A stretch of 36,907 bases of DNA from Monosporascus cannonballus (lineage: Eukaryota; Ascomycota; Sordariomycetes; Xylariales), in the NCBI GenBank assembly GCA_004154925.1, contig QJNS01000431.1, positions 1 to 36,907 on the forward strand. Reading direction: 5' to 3'. A program made the position numbers and the translations under genes. The notes beneath the pieces are model-generated. The model ran no database searches, was not told where the DNA came from, and was given only the letters and a program-made list of their open reading frames with translations. Within the stretch, counting starts at the first letter, position 1; every line of letters begins with the position of its first letter. Shown in pieces: positions 23,177 through 33,123 of this stretch.

Positions 23177-23510
23177 TCAATGTTCCAATTGCCATGTCAG
23201 AACTATCAAGGTTACGTAGGCGCCCATGCTTATGCATGCGAGTAAAAACACGCTGTTCCCGCTTGTCCGAAACTTCTTGAGAGTGTCCCCGTCGCCGTCG
23301 GTGGCGGAAAAGAACTGCCTGTTGCCCTGATACCGTCGGTACACGGCGCAGAGCATAACGGCGGCGCCATAGGCTGCGAACAGCGCCCCTATCGCATAGA
23401 ATTCGGAAGTGAAGATCTTAAGGACGACGAGGGCGAAACTGAACTGCGAGAGAGCAGTCCGCATGTATGCGCCCTCGAAGGTGCGCTGAGCCGCCCTAAT
23501 CTCCACCAGC
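23177..23510 (-). CDS. DUF202-family small membrane protein, main exon; first exon unresolved
   Basis: Small integral membrane protein of the DUF202 (YidH-like) family; its biochemical role is not established. The exon begins after a CAAAG acceptor (23515-23511), with a CTAAC branch motif at 23534-23530, and ends with WQLEH and a stop at 23177. It encodes LVEIRAAQRTFEGAYMRTAL, the family's conserved N-terminal motif (Arg-Thr-Phe then Arg-Thr-x-Leu). Two membrane segments follow at once (SFALVVLKIF through VMLCAVY), then a cytosolic loop (RRYQGNRQFFSATDGDGD) and a third segment (VFLLACISMGAYVTLIVLTW). The upstream exon is a problem. An ATG at 23672 opens a plausible leader (MPATQSPLQPCEQEALMPLV), but that frame meets TAG at 23588-23586. 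Another frame just after it reads DYIDAKASFQ, which suits the family but does not match the acceptor phase. A frameshift, sequence error, unusual splice or pseudogene is possible. Confidence 0.68.
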
Positions 23511-23672
23511 CTTTGACAACGGTATATAGGTTAGTAAAAGCTCAAGGTAGCACAGCCCCGGAGACTTGGAAAGAGGCCTTGGCGTCTATGTAGTCCCGTC
23601 AGGATCCGCATTGACCAGCGGCATGAGCGCCTCCTGCTCGCATGGCTGGAGCGGCGACTGCGTTGCGGGCAT
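23511..23672 (-). other. Tentative first exon and intron of the DUF202 gene
   Basis: ATG at 23672 follows a run of seven C. The likely intron is 23565-23511 (GTCTCC donor, CTAAC branch, CAAAG acceptor, 55 nt), matching the intron sizes of neighbours. The only reading frame whose phase fits the acceptor contains an in-frame TAG at 23588-23586. I therefore do not assert a complete coding sequence. Confidence 0.3.
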
Positions 23673-24644
23673 GGGGGGGACGGCGCGGTTAAGCACGCCG
23701 GCATCCGGTGTTGCTTACTCTTGCGACGTAAGTATGACCGAGCGAACGCGGTGCATTCGCAAATGGAAACGGTCTTCTTGATGTGGCTAGAGCGATATCG
23801 GGTCAGCAAGAGCAAACTATACTTATTGGGTGGGCAATCGTGACATGTAGCTGTGAGGCGGTGCGGGATCATATGCCGCTTGCTGAGGGTCATCGACAGG
23901 CATTCATCGACCGATCTAGTCCCGACTGCTGAAGACCGCGAACTAACCTGGAACATTTTTGTCAAGTAAGTTACTTTGTGAAACGGGAGATTGGTCGTTT
24001 AGGTTCGACGAGATTCTTCACTGATGGGGGCTGTGAGTTATTATACTTATAAGACCTGAGATGTTTATAGGTGGGTTGGGGATTGTTGGTAGTATCTGCA
24101 TTAGCGAGGCCCAAAACGAACAAGCTTCGTGCTCACCCGCACTTTGGGCTTCTCGTGGTTGGGTCTGTTCACAGGGACAGGGGGGCCCAAAGGCACAGCG
24201 CCTAAGGTTCGTTCGGCAGCGCCCGCTCCCCCGTCTTCTCCCGTTCAATCTTTGCCGATATCGACAACAAACTTCAAGATTCACAGCCTCCTCCATAGCC
24301 GACAATGTGATCATGATTCTTAATGATCATTGATCATAGACAGGCACCGATCGGCTAGAATACCCGTTACTCATTATTTGTCCGACGGGGGCCACCTGCG
24401 AGAGGACTATTTGGCAAGAGACTGACGGGTAGCAGAACCTTTCTTAATCCGTGCCTACCTACCCCCGGCTTCCCGCCTTCGTGACCCGCGCGTTTACGCT
24501 TGACGTACCTCCGGGCCTGGCTGTTAGGAGTACTACGGTATCGAGATTTGCTTCGAGCGGAGTTTCGCTGGTCTCTAAGTTGGCCCCAGGGTTACCCTTT
24601 AGGCACTCTGGTTGAGAAGGCTACGCTCGCGCGCCTAGTGCGTT
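23673..24644. other. Intergenic region upstream of the DUF202 gene
   Basis: Would contain the minus-strand promoter of the DUF202 gene. No open frame over about 145 codons, no domain and no RNA gene seen. Confidence 0.5.
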
Positions 24645-24646
24645 TA

Positions 24647-24680
24647 TCTCCTCAAGTTGCGAGCTGGGCACAGCAGTAAC
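24647..24680 (+). repeat. Left terminal inverted repeat of the MITE-like element
   Basis: Begins TCTCCTCAAG and ends CAGCAGTAAC. Pairs with 24800-24832 at roughly 80% identity with one length difference in the middle. Confidence 0.75.
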
Positions 24681-24799
24681 CAAAGCGGCTACAGCACTAA
24701 CCTGAAATGGAAATCCGTTCCATTCACTACCGGTTTCCAATAATTTGATTGGATTCAACACCCCATTTATAGCAGCACGAACCAGAATTGCACTTACCA

Positions 24800-24832
24800 G
24801 TTACTGCTGTGCTCGGTTCGCACCTGAGGAGA
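24800..24832 (-). repeat. Right terminal inverted repeat of the MITE-like element
   Basis: Begins GTTACTGCTGTGC and ends TGAGGAGA on the plus strand, the reverse complement of the outer and inner blocks of the left repeat. Confidence 0.75.
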
Positions 24833-24834
24833 TA

Positions 24835-26463
24835 ACACTGCATCATGCGTCGAGAGCCGGTCCACGCCCGCAGCCGTGTGGCTGAGCGGACGAATAAACC
24901 GAGTTACATCACTATTACAGTAGGAACCCCCCTATTGCTTGCATGGGCCGAAGGGAAGAAATATGGGTAAAATACGCACTGATGCGTCGCCATTGTGTAC
25001 CAAGCAGTTCTCCCTTCCTCTCTACATTTATGCCATTTCTCCTCGACGGAACGATACGTATGTCGTGAGCTAAAGGAGGTCTTTAATGGCAAGGTCCTAG
25101 AGAACAGTGGAACTACTCCGTAATCATATTCCGCATGCCAAAAACGAACTCCGTATCGCGTACGGATTTCGCAGCTGTCAGAGACATACCATTCAGCTCT
25201 GCGCTTATCCTCGTGGTAGGCCAATGGGAGACTGTGGATGATGGTAAGTAGCAATAATGGAAATGGTACCCTTACTGTCGACTACCCAGCTCCAGCCCTG
25301 TCAGGCCAGGGTTTCGAGATCTGAACCCACTTGAACTTCATATGTACGTACTTGTCGAGTGCTACTTCATTGCCTCTATTTTAACACCGAGATGTGCCCT
25401 TTTCTATACATCGGTGAGCCATCATCTATCCGTTCTAGGCTACATTAAGCCCGTCGTCCAATGGATAGTGACCAAGGAACGTCATCCGTGCCATTCTAGG
25501 ATGCATCCCCCTTCACGCGCCCACTCTAGCAGATATGCCTGATGATTCGCCAAGTGAACATCGTGGCGCACCAAGTGGGGACGGCTGCCTCTGGGGGCTG
25601 AGAAGAACGCCTGACGATCACTGTTCTCAGAGCAGGAAACGCTCCTACAGTAACAGGACCAGTCACCCGTCAGAATGGTAAACCGGGCTAGGGGTACAAG
25701 ATACCTCCTATTCCTGTATCGCTGGAGTCGCAGTGGTGCGCGAACCACGTGGAGCTCTCCGAGTTTGCCCAGCGAATCTGCCCATCGAGAAACCCCCTCC
25801 GTTCAGCCTGGACCGTCCCCTGCTTCATCTGCCGCATCTTGTCAATCTCACCAAGGCATCCTTCACCGAATATTCCGTGTCGCCGGGGCTCGTGATTCGC
25901 TGCTGTCAATCTTCGATGCCCTCTAGGAAATTGCACGGCCACTCTGCGACTACGGCGGGACGCATATTCGGGGGCTTGCTCCTTGACCACAGATATAGCG
26001 ACAACCCATGCTCTTTGACGTGTGGGTTGGAGGGTAAGTACTCTGTGGGAACCCCTCGACGCCAAAGCCCGATCCCGTCTCCACACTAAATCCATTAAGC
26101 GCTGTCTCCAGCCAAGGGAGCGCAGCCCCCCATCATATTGGACAACAAAGATCTGATTCTCTCTGTTCCAACAACATCCACACAGCATCTTTCCATCGTC
26201 TAGGCACGAGTCTCTTGATGTAGTGAGTCATATTCGCTTTCGCGCAAACATACATCAATAGCGCGGAATCTCAGAGCCCCTCATCTTACATAGTGGCATC
26301 TACAACGGCCGGCAACCCGCGAGGCTTTGGCTTGGATCTCCGTTCCCCGCTTGCCGTGCTTTCTCTTCCCGCCAGGCCAGGAACATGAGCTCCCTCTGAC
26401 TACACTTGCTGGGAGCTTTGCAGACCCAAGTGCCGTTGCATTGATATATACTAGCCTCCGCTC

Positions 26464-26465
<2 letters not shown>
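24835..26465. other. Intergenic region before the second gap
   Basis: Short frames only. The longest are 166 codons (25688-26188, minus) and 116 codons (24904-25254, minus); both lack a domain and steady codon preference. The segment just before 26465 is probably promoter of the C2H2 gene, cut by the gap. Confidence 0.5.
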
Positions 26466-26527
<62 letters not shown>

Positions 26528-26563
26528 NNNNNNNNCCCGCGCGCCCCGGCCCCCCCCCCCCCC
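26466..26563. other. Assembly gap with poly-G left edge and poly-C right edge
   Basis: 62 G (26466-26527), eight N (26528-26535), then a G/C-only stretch and 14 C (26550-26563). It has the same polarity as the gap at 10488-10555. The next gene's ATG is 20 bases beyond, so its promoter, leader and possibly its true start are not resolved. Confidence 0.85.
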
Positions 26564-26583
26564 TCCCCCTCAACAGCCCGGTC

Positions 26584-29500
26584 ATGTCTTCAACGTATAC
26601 AGTCTCGCCCAAGTCACTACACGACCTCGGGGATCATCCTCGTGGTCGAATGCTAGAGCCCCACCTTGTCGGCGCCCAGAACAACTACAACCAGAACCGC
26701 CCTATCACGCCCGTAGACTCCAACCTCTTATCGACATATTCTTCGCAGGTCCGCAGCAGCACTGCTTCCCCTGACGCGAATTCATGCACTCCGGCCGAGT
26801 CCGTGTCTTACCAGCCAAGCGACTACAGTAGCGAGTTCGCCGGCGATCCGTTCTTCGGGGCCAACTTCAACGACACCGAGACTGGCACCCCGGCCTTCCT
26901 TGATGAACTCTCGTTGAATATCGACTACCAGGGGCTATCTGTGGCACATGAGTCGCCCGCAGAAGGCAATGTTACCCGGAACTTGGGTTACCCCATAAGT
27001 CCTCGCAAGTCGCCGTCCATTCACACGACGTCCTCGCTTAGAGAGGATACGCAAGCCCCTCCTAAGTCGCAAGTTGTTGTTGCGACTCAGAGTCTAACTA
27101 AGTCGCCCGGACTACCTATTGACCCCGTCGACTCCGAACAATCTTCGCCGCAGCTGACCCCGGACACCAACGGCAGTGGTTGGTCGAGATCCAGTACCGA
27201 CAGTCCGGCTCCTGTCCGTGCTGCGATGGCCGATCAGAGCCCGCGCGTGACCGTGTCCATTTATGGTGGGGATGGAGAACGGCCCGTCCAAGGAGCCGAA
27301 AGGCATCTACCTTCAACAGCCGAGAGCCCCAAGACCGTGCGTGGACCACACAGCTTAGCGGATGACTTGGCTACCGAGCTAGCTTGTGGCACCTCATCAA
27401 GCGTGCCCAGGGATGCGCAGGGCTTCTCGAACCCAGATTGGACGACCGGGCCTCGTGGGCTGGCGCCCGGGGACCGTCCACCTGACGAGGTGATAAGCCC
27501 TAACCGTCAAGCTGCTCGTCGTGAGATCGACGAGAAAAACCAAGAGATATTCCATTGGGTCTCTCGGTCGAACGATCCGAATGGTGACCACAATGATCTT
27601 TCGCCGAGCGGCAGTGCTGCCTTATGTAGCGAGACTAGCGGCACCCCATATGCTAACGAGGACAACATACCGGAACGCGAGATACCGTTAGGGGATGCAA
27701 CCGAGAACCGTCACCAGCCGGGACAATCTTATTATCGAACGGATGGTCCGGGCGGCCCCATCACCGAAATTGACTTCGCGATCATGCGCCAGCTACGAAC
27801 ATGGGAGGATGGGCCCGCGATACATGGTATTCAGACGGACCGTCGTCAGCCGGAATCTTCACAAGCTGCCATCCAACAGTTCATGCAACAACACCATGAT
27901 GCTGCATCCATCGTATCACGAACAGCCACGTGGGGAACGCGCAGACGGAGCCTGCCCAGCGTCATGGACGAACAAGGAGTGCTCAGCGGCAATTTTCTCA
28001 AGAAGCTAACCATCAGCGGCCACCCCCGCCGCCCCAGTATTCGGGAGAGGGCTGAGAAGTTAATAAGGCTGCCCAGTATCGGCAATTCGCGTAAGCGGAA
28101 AGGGAGCAGTGCGAGCGACCTCCCGCCCGAGGGTCTACAGGCCGAGGAAGGCAGACGAGAGTCCAGGGATAGCCCGGCCTCACCGTCTCGCACGACGAGT
28201 TGGGGCCTTGGCGGAAACAGAAAACCGACTCCCAGCTTGGGTAACGCCCTCGCCGAGATGGCGAAAGGTGCTGCCGCCGTCGGAACGACACATGCCCGGA
28301 CCAGTTCGATTAGCGCAACGCCGGTCACCTCTCCCAAAAGCCCCTTCGGTTCCTTCAGCGGCACTCTCAAGGTGCCCCCCGTGAAGAATACAATCAGGCG
28401 GTCGAGGAGCAAGACCGAGCTCCCTAGCAAGAGCAACGCGGAAGAGTTGACGCATCCAAACCTCGTCGGCATGTTAAAGAAGCAAGGCGGGCCACCGGTA
28501 GCTCTACTTGCGAAATCCCGGCCCGCGGTAGATGACGGCGAAGATGAGGATGAGGACGATGACATCTTGGATGACGCGGATGTGAAACCGGAAGCAGGCA
28601 GGTTGGAAGATATCACCCCGGATGCCGAGGGCTTCAAGCAGCACATCTTACGACTCAATCCACGCCTCGCTAGCATAGACGGACAGGCAAATCCCAACAA
28701 CTACCTCGTGGAACGTATAGTATATCAGCAACTTCTTCGTTACAAGCACCTGTGCACTGCCAAGGTCAAACACCTGGGTCAGGTCAACCAGCGGAAATGC
28801 CCTAGTGGCGCTATGTGCATCGCTTCCGGAGGATCGGCTATCCCTCTAGACAATCGAGGAGACGCTCGGGGAGTCGATCCGCTGTCGGCACGGCCGGATT
28901 CCTCCGACGGCGATACGTCACCTCTCGACGGCGGGATCAGCCCGGAGAGCTTTCCGCAAGGTATTCCCATGCCGCCGACCACGACTCTCCCGGCGGAGTT
29001 TGAATGCCAACTCTGCTTCTGCAACAAGAAGTTCCACAAGCCATCCGACTGGACGAAGCATGTGCACGAAGATGTCCAGCCCTTCACTTGCACGTGGGAC
29101 CGCTGCAAAGAACCCAAGATGTTCAAGCGCAAGGCGGACTGGGTCCGCCATGAAAACGAGGGCCACAGACACCTCGAGTGGTGGACGTGTGACGTTGAGG
29201 ATTGCCGGCACACGTGCTACAGGCGGGACAACTTCCTACAACATCTTGTCCGCGAGCACAAGTTCACGGAACCCAAGATCAAAACCAAGGCGGCGATAAA
29301 GAAGGCTGGCGGCGGCGACCGGACGTGGCAAAGGGTCGAGCAGTGCCATGTGGAGACGGACCAGAAGCCCCAGGACGAGCCTTGCCGATTCTGTGGCAAG
29401 ACTTTCCCGACGTGGAAGAAGCTCACGGTCCACCTGGCCAAGCACATGGAGCACATCAGCCTCCCAGTCTTGAAGCTGGTCGCCGCAAAAGAGTTGGGGG

Positions 29501-30078
29501 CCGACACGGTCATCAGCCCCGTGCAGGACCCTCCGCCGCGAGCCTTCGGTCCGCCCCCGGTGCCGGTTATCAAGCAAGAGCCCCCGCGATTCGCTAGCCC
29601 CGGGGGCACGCACTCGTCATCCAATGCGAGTCCCATAGCCTACCGCGACGAGGCGACGCTTGGTTATACCAATATACCCCGGGCGCCGCTACAGGCGCCG
29701 TATTATGCACCGCAGGCCCAACGGTTCGCGGAGGTGCCATCCCGTCACGGCAATGGTCTAATGATGCCGCAAGTGACGACCGGGATGGATCCGCAGCCGC
29801 ACTACCAGCACATGCCCGTTACCACGGGTCCCTACGGCCAGCCGGTCGGTTCATACATGAACCTGCCAAGCCAAGGCAACTTCCACACCCAAGGGCTCGA
29901 GTCGTTCCCGGCCTTCGACTCCCTTGGTATCCAAGACCCGTCGGGGACGATGGCGTATGACGACTTCGGGGACTCGTCGCTGCTGCAGCAGCCCATGGAA
30001 CGATACAGTAACCATGGGTCGGTATCGCCGTACGCCCATTCACCGCACCAAGGCCACAGTGGCTACTATAACCAGTAA
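26584..30078 (+). CDS. C2H2 zinc-finger protein, 1164 residues (putative transcription factor)
   Basis: A single uninterrupted frame. Residues 1-640 are low in order and rich in Ser, Pro, Thr and Asp. An acidic block lies at about 650-665 (DGEDEDEDDD). A helical module at about 683-725 (LRLNPRLASIDGQ, ERIVYQQLLRYKHLC) comes before the fingers, as in a widespread Pezizomycotina C2H2 family. Finger 1 is C808-x2-C811 with His826 and His828 and is irregular. Finger 2 is C836-x4-C841-x14-H856-x4-H861. Finger 3 is C869-x4-C874-x12-H887-x4-H892, with the family motif HLEWWTCDVEDC. Finger 4, C934-x2-C937-x12-H950-x3-H954, is canonical. The tail after 960 is rich in Pro, Gln, Tyr and Gly. Nuclear DNA binding is inferred from the fingers; the regulated process is unknown. 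The ATG is 20 bases after an assembly gap, so an upstream start cannot be ruled out. Confidence 0.9.
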   Translation: MSSTYTVSPKSLHDLGDHPRGRMLEPHLVGAQNNYNQNRPITPVDSNLLSTYSSQVRSSTASPDANSCTPAESVSYQPSDYSSEFAGDPFFGANFNDTETGTPAFLDELSLNIDYQGLSVAHESPAEGNVTRNLGYPISPRKSPSIHTTSSLREDTQAPPKSQVVVATQSLTKSPGLPIDPVDSEQSSPQLTPDTNGSGWSRSSTDSPAPVRAAMADQSPRVTVSIYGGDGERPVQGAERHLPSTAESPKTVRGPHSLADDLATELACGTSSSVPRDAQGFSNPDWTTGPRGLAPGDRPPDEVISPNRQAARREIDEKNQEIFHWVSRSNDPNGDHNDLSPSGSAALCSETSGTPYANEDNIPEREIPLGDATENRHQPGQSYYRTDGPGGPITEIDFAIMRQLRTWEDGPAIHGIQTDRRQPESSQAAIQQFMQQHHDAASIVSRTATWGTRRRSLPSVMDEQGVLSGNFLKKLTISGHPRRPSIRERAEKLIRLPSIGNSRKRKGSSASDLPPEGLQAEEGRRESRDSPASPSRTTSWGLGGNRKPTPSLGNALAEMAKGAAAVGTTHARTSSISATPVTSPKSPFGSFSGTLKVPPVKNTIRRSRSKTELPSKSNAEELTHPNLVGMLKKQGGPPVALLAKSRPAVDDGEDEDEDDDILDDADVKPEAGRLEDITPDAEGFKQHILRLNPRLASIDGQANPNNYLVERIVYQQLLRYKHLCTAKVKHLGQVNQRKCPSGAMCIASGGSAIPLDNRGDARGVDPLSARPDSSDGDTSPLDGGISPESFPQGIPMPPTTTLPAEFECQLCFCNKKFHKPSDWTKHVHEDVQPFTCTWDRCKEPKMFKRKADWVRHENEGHRHLEWWTCDVEDCRHTCYRRDNFLQHLVREHKFTEPKIKTKAAIKKAGGGDRTWQRVEQCHVETDQKPQDEPCRFCGKTFPTWKKLTVHLAKHMEHISLPVLKLVAAKELGADTVISPVQDPPPRAFGPPPVPVIKQEPPRFASPGGTHSSSNASPIAYRDEATLGYTNIPRAPLQAPYYAPQAQRFAEVPSRHGNGLMMPQVTTGMDPQPHYQHMPVTTGPYGQPVGSYMNLPSQGNFHTQGLESFPAFDSLGIQDPSGTMAYDDFGDSSLLQQPMERYSNHGSVSPYAHSPHQGHSGYYNQ

Positions 30079-31658
30079 ACAAGCGGGCCGTTCTTTCTGA
30101 TTTGCGATCTGGTTAGAATATCCCTGATACCCTCCACACGCTTTCGCTCTTTCTCTCCGGGGAAAAAGCGGAACTATGTCTAACCCCGGCGGTACCATTG
30201 CTCTTCTTATTACTGGCCACCTTAAGTCTTTCGATATATGATATCCCAATGGCGTTTTTTTTGGAGGGGAGGGGGGTGGGGCGGGGAACTTCTACAGCAT
30301 CTTTCTTAGTTCTTGATTCATTTCCTTGGAGTGACTTGATTGCCTTGTTGCTGGATGCATCTCATGTTTGTCAACTGCGATTTATGACCTTGCCTTTTCC
30401 ATGATATAGGTGATCACGTTCTTCTGATGACAAAGATGTCTTTCCTTACACGACAAATGGTGTGATGACGGGGAATGAGAGATATCTCTCTCCGATAGCG
30501 GGCACATGAATGGGTAGTAGTGGACAACCTACTAGAGGGGAGGTTACTTTCTCTTGCGGCTTTCCAATAGAACCTTGTTAGAAGCAATCCAGCGGAGAAA
30601 GATGCCAGATTCCGATCTCAGATCAGAGCGATATTCACGCGCGCTTGCGTCTCGTAAGTTGATCTGATGATTCGGTTGGGCACTGGAGAAACGGGGTGTT
30701 CACGTTTCATGTTGAGACAGCGGGTCGCCGAAACCCCCTCGTCATCGCCAGGTATCTCCAGTTATGTAGGAGGTTTGCTTTCAAAAAAACAAGAAATTTC
30801 TCATGGCCGATCTGTCTATCGCCCGATGGCAGTCCAAGCGCTCACGCAACTTTCGTAACCAGATACACATTGCATCACCAATTTCGGACAGCGTTCTGCC
30901 ATTAACTTACCCAGTTGGCTGACCCTGCCGTCTCGTCTCCTCCCTCCTCATACATAGTCCGATGGAAAGGGGTATACAAGCCTTATATGCCTTTTCGAAA
31001 AGAAGAAAAGCCGTTGAGAGGTACCGGAGCGTTGCCTAAATTCTGGTCGCTTACCGGGCTCCGCAGGCAGCGTAATGCTAAAAGCTATATATCCCCGGTC
31101 AGGGCCACAACATACGTAGAGATGCGTAAGGTTTCTTTTTCTATTTTCGGATCCTTGCTGCCGACGATCGGCAGCGCGGTCTTCGACCACGGATGCATGC
31201 CGGCTTTCGGGGAAGATCTACTACAAACTTGCTCCTCCGTCGCCGTGTCACTAAGCTATCGGATACGTACGATGGACGAGAGCTTGGCTTGGCCGACAGA
31301 CACGAGAAGATCGACGAGCGCTCCCCGCAGCCATCCCCGTTCGCCAGCTGATTAGTTATACCGCAGTTCTCGCTGGCTTACGGGGGTGCCAGACAGGTGG
31401 TCTCGGGCGGCGGTGTTAGTTCAGGCGAGCTTCGTTGTTTCATGGGCCCAGGTCCGGATGCAAGCTGATTACGTGTACAACTCGATGGCGGGCTTAATGC
31501 TATAAGGGGTTCACACTTACGAGTGGGGTTCGGGATTGCTTACCTCTCCTTCCTTTTGCCCCGCTCTTTTCCTTATTCTTCAGGAATTCTGCGCGGATTA
31601 TCAGGACATAACCATCAACTTCAACGTTTTTCAGATGGTAAATGCCTCCGGCCACCAT
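30079..31658. other. Intergenic region downstream of the C2H2 gene
   Basis: The first few hundred bases are probably 3' UTR. T-rich tracts appear between 30230 and 30420. Only short frames are present (up to 146 codons at 30915-31355, no domain). No RNA gene or repeat recognised. Confidence 0.5.
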
Positions 31659-32302
31659 CTATGGACGATATGCCTTGGCTCTGGCTTCCCTGGCCGTCGT
31701 GGCTAAGATCTGCTCATAATACGCCTCCTTAATGCCCCACTTGGCGCCATGGCTTGCAGTGGCCAGGTCCTCGGGTAGAAAACCTTGAAGCGGCTTTCTC
31801 CAGGTGCTGCTGTGGTAGGACACGACAACCAGCCCCTTAAACTTCTTCACATACCTGCATAGATTGGTCGTATGAAATATATAACCCGTCATCATTTTTT
31901 CAAGTGAAAATTTATAGAGGGGATATATTCTGGGCTATCCGCGTAGCACATTTTTGTCCCGCCTGGTGCGGAAGCCTAACGACGCGGTTTAATTGTTCTC
32001 ATCTCTCTCACCTCGCATAACTGCGTATCTTCTGGCCTAGCGGCCGGGGTCGACCTGTCTAAACCATGCCTGGGCATACCGATTGATATTGACTGAGAGG
32101 GCTCCCTCATTTAATGCCGGGTCGCTGTTTCGGAAATAACTGGGGCAGCGACCCGCAAGGAGCTTGGCCTGCATGCGCAGCCAATGATCTGCCAGGGGTC
32201 CTCCCCGGCACTCATCCACCAGTGTCGCGGTGCTCAGCTTGGCCCGTCTCCACAAGGGCGGCGCTGCCAGGGGCTCTTCCCAGACTAGACAGGGGACCTC
32301 GC
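31659..32302 (-). CDS. Possible spliced gene of unknown function (or gene remnant)
   Basis: Two minus-strand open segments look more like coding sequence than the surroundings. The upstream one (32302-32080) reads from LVWEEPLAAPPLWRRAKL through HWLRMQAKLL to SVNINR. The downstream one (31854-31659) reads YVKKFKGLVVVSYHSSTW to REARAKAYRP and a stop. Third positions are about 65% G or C in both, and every lysine in the downstream part is AAG. A donor GTATGC at 32079 and an acceptor TATGCAG ending at 31855 would join them in phase (CG+G, Arg), but the implied 225-nt intron is long for this window. I recognise no domain. No ATG is certain: a stop precedes the upstream segment, and the downstream segment has ATGs of its own. 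It would lie divergent to the FLC-type gene. It may be an unknown gene, a decayed copy or chance. Confidence 0.33.
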
Positions 32303-33123
32303 TTCAACCTCACGCTTGGGAGACGCAAGCGTGCCATTTTATTCGACCTCGACGATGAGAAGGGGGGAGAGCGTGTGAAATCTAGCCATGGCACGGGGCG
32401 GCTCGAGCTCCATCTCTCACGATTGAATGGGTCGCTAGTTCTCATCGTTACCTCTTCACCAGACGTTTGCTTTGACTTCGCACACTCTCTCCTCGCTCTT
32501 CCCATCGCTAACCTGCTTTTGTTGCCAACCCACACTCGTTTACACCTTAGAGAGCATCTTGGGCTCTCTTCTCGTTTCATCTATGCGGCGTCATTCGACA
32601 CGCCGTAGTGACCTATATCGTCGAGGTTCTCGTCGTTCCCTTGACGCCGACGTTTGATCTCTCCTTCTACAAACATTACCACCAAGATACCAAAACGTTG
32701 TCTCCCACGACTTCCCGCTCAACGGCAACTTTGTTGCCTTTCAATTCGTTCCAGGTTGATCCTCGGCCATCTTTGAACCACCGATTTTGCCTTTTGTCTC
32801 CTTGTGAACTCCTTCTTTGCGCTCGTGTTCTTTGTTCATTACGAGTCCTCTGTCCTCTCCCTAACCCCAGAACGAATATCTGCCGTGAATACCGCCGTCG
32901 CGTAAATCCCGGGGGAAAGCCATCCGTCGAACCATCATTTCTTGGAGTAAATACGTATCAACAACATTTATAGATTTTGTACAGCAGCATCAGCAGACCA
33001 CGATACCCCGGGCATCTCAGCGATTGATTTCTAGCACTCGGAAGGCCGGGTTGAGACTCGTCCATTTGCAGGCCGAGTCGGATTTTCACTTTTTCTGCAC
33101 ATATCGAACGGGTCTATTACGAG
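32303..33123 (+). promoter_or_regulatory. CT-rich promoter and leader region of the FLC-type gene
   Basis: From about 32460 the plus strand is strongly pyrimidine-rich with repeated CTC, TTC and CCT words, typical of promoter and 5' leader of highly expressed fungal genes. Several short upstream ATG frames are present (for example at 33024), so translation may be modulated, but no single upstream frame is convincing. Confidence 0.45.

Larger units (their letters stand above)
24645..24834. mobile_element. MITE-like element with terminal inverted repeats and TA flanks
   Basis: The left end 24647-24680 and right end 24800-24832 are imperfect inverted repeats of 33-34 bases. Outer blocks TCTCCTCA/TGAGGAGA and inner blocks GCACAGCAGTAAC/GTTACTGCTGTGC match exactly. 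Both ends are flanked by TA (24645-24646 and 24833-24834), consistent with a TA target duplication as made by Tc1/mariner and pogo/Fot1 transposases. The 186-bp body has no coding capacity. A second copy-like motif (CAGCACTAACC) follows the left repeat inside the element, and an AATGGAA/TTCCATT palindrome lies near 24714-24732. A non-autonomous MITE is the simplest reading. The superfamily is inferred from the TA flanks only. Confidence 0.75.

Noticed and set aside
25688..26188. 166-codon minus-strand frame upstream of the C2H2 gene
   Set aside because: No recognisable domain, mixed codon use, overlapped by a 118-codon frame on the other strand.
27846..28700. 284-codon minus-strand frame
   Set aside because: Antisense shadow of the C2H2 gene; serine and leucine tracts mirror the acidic and basic stretches of the real protein.
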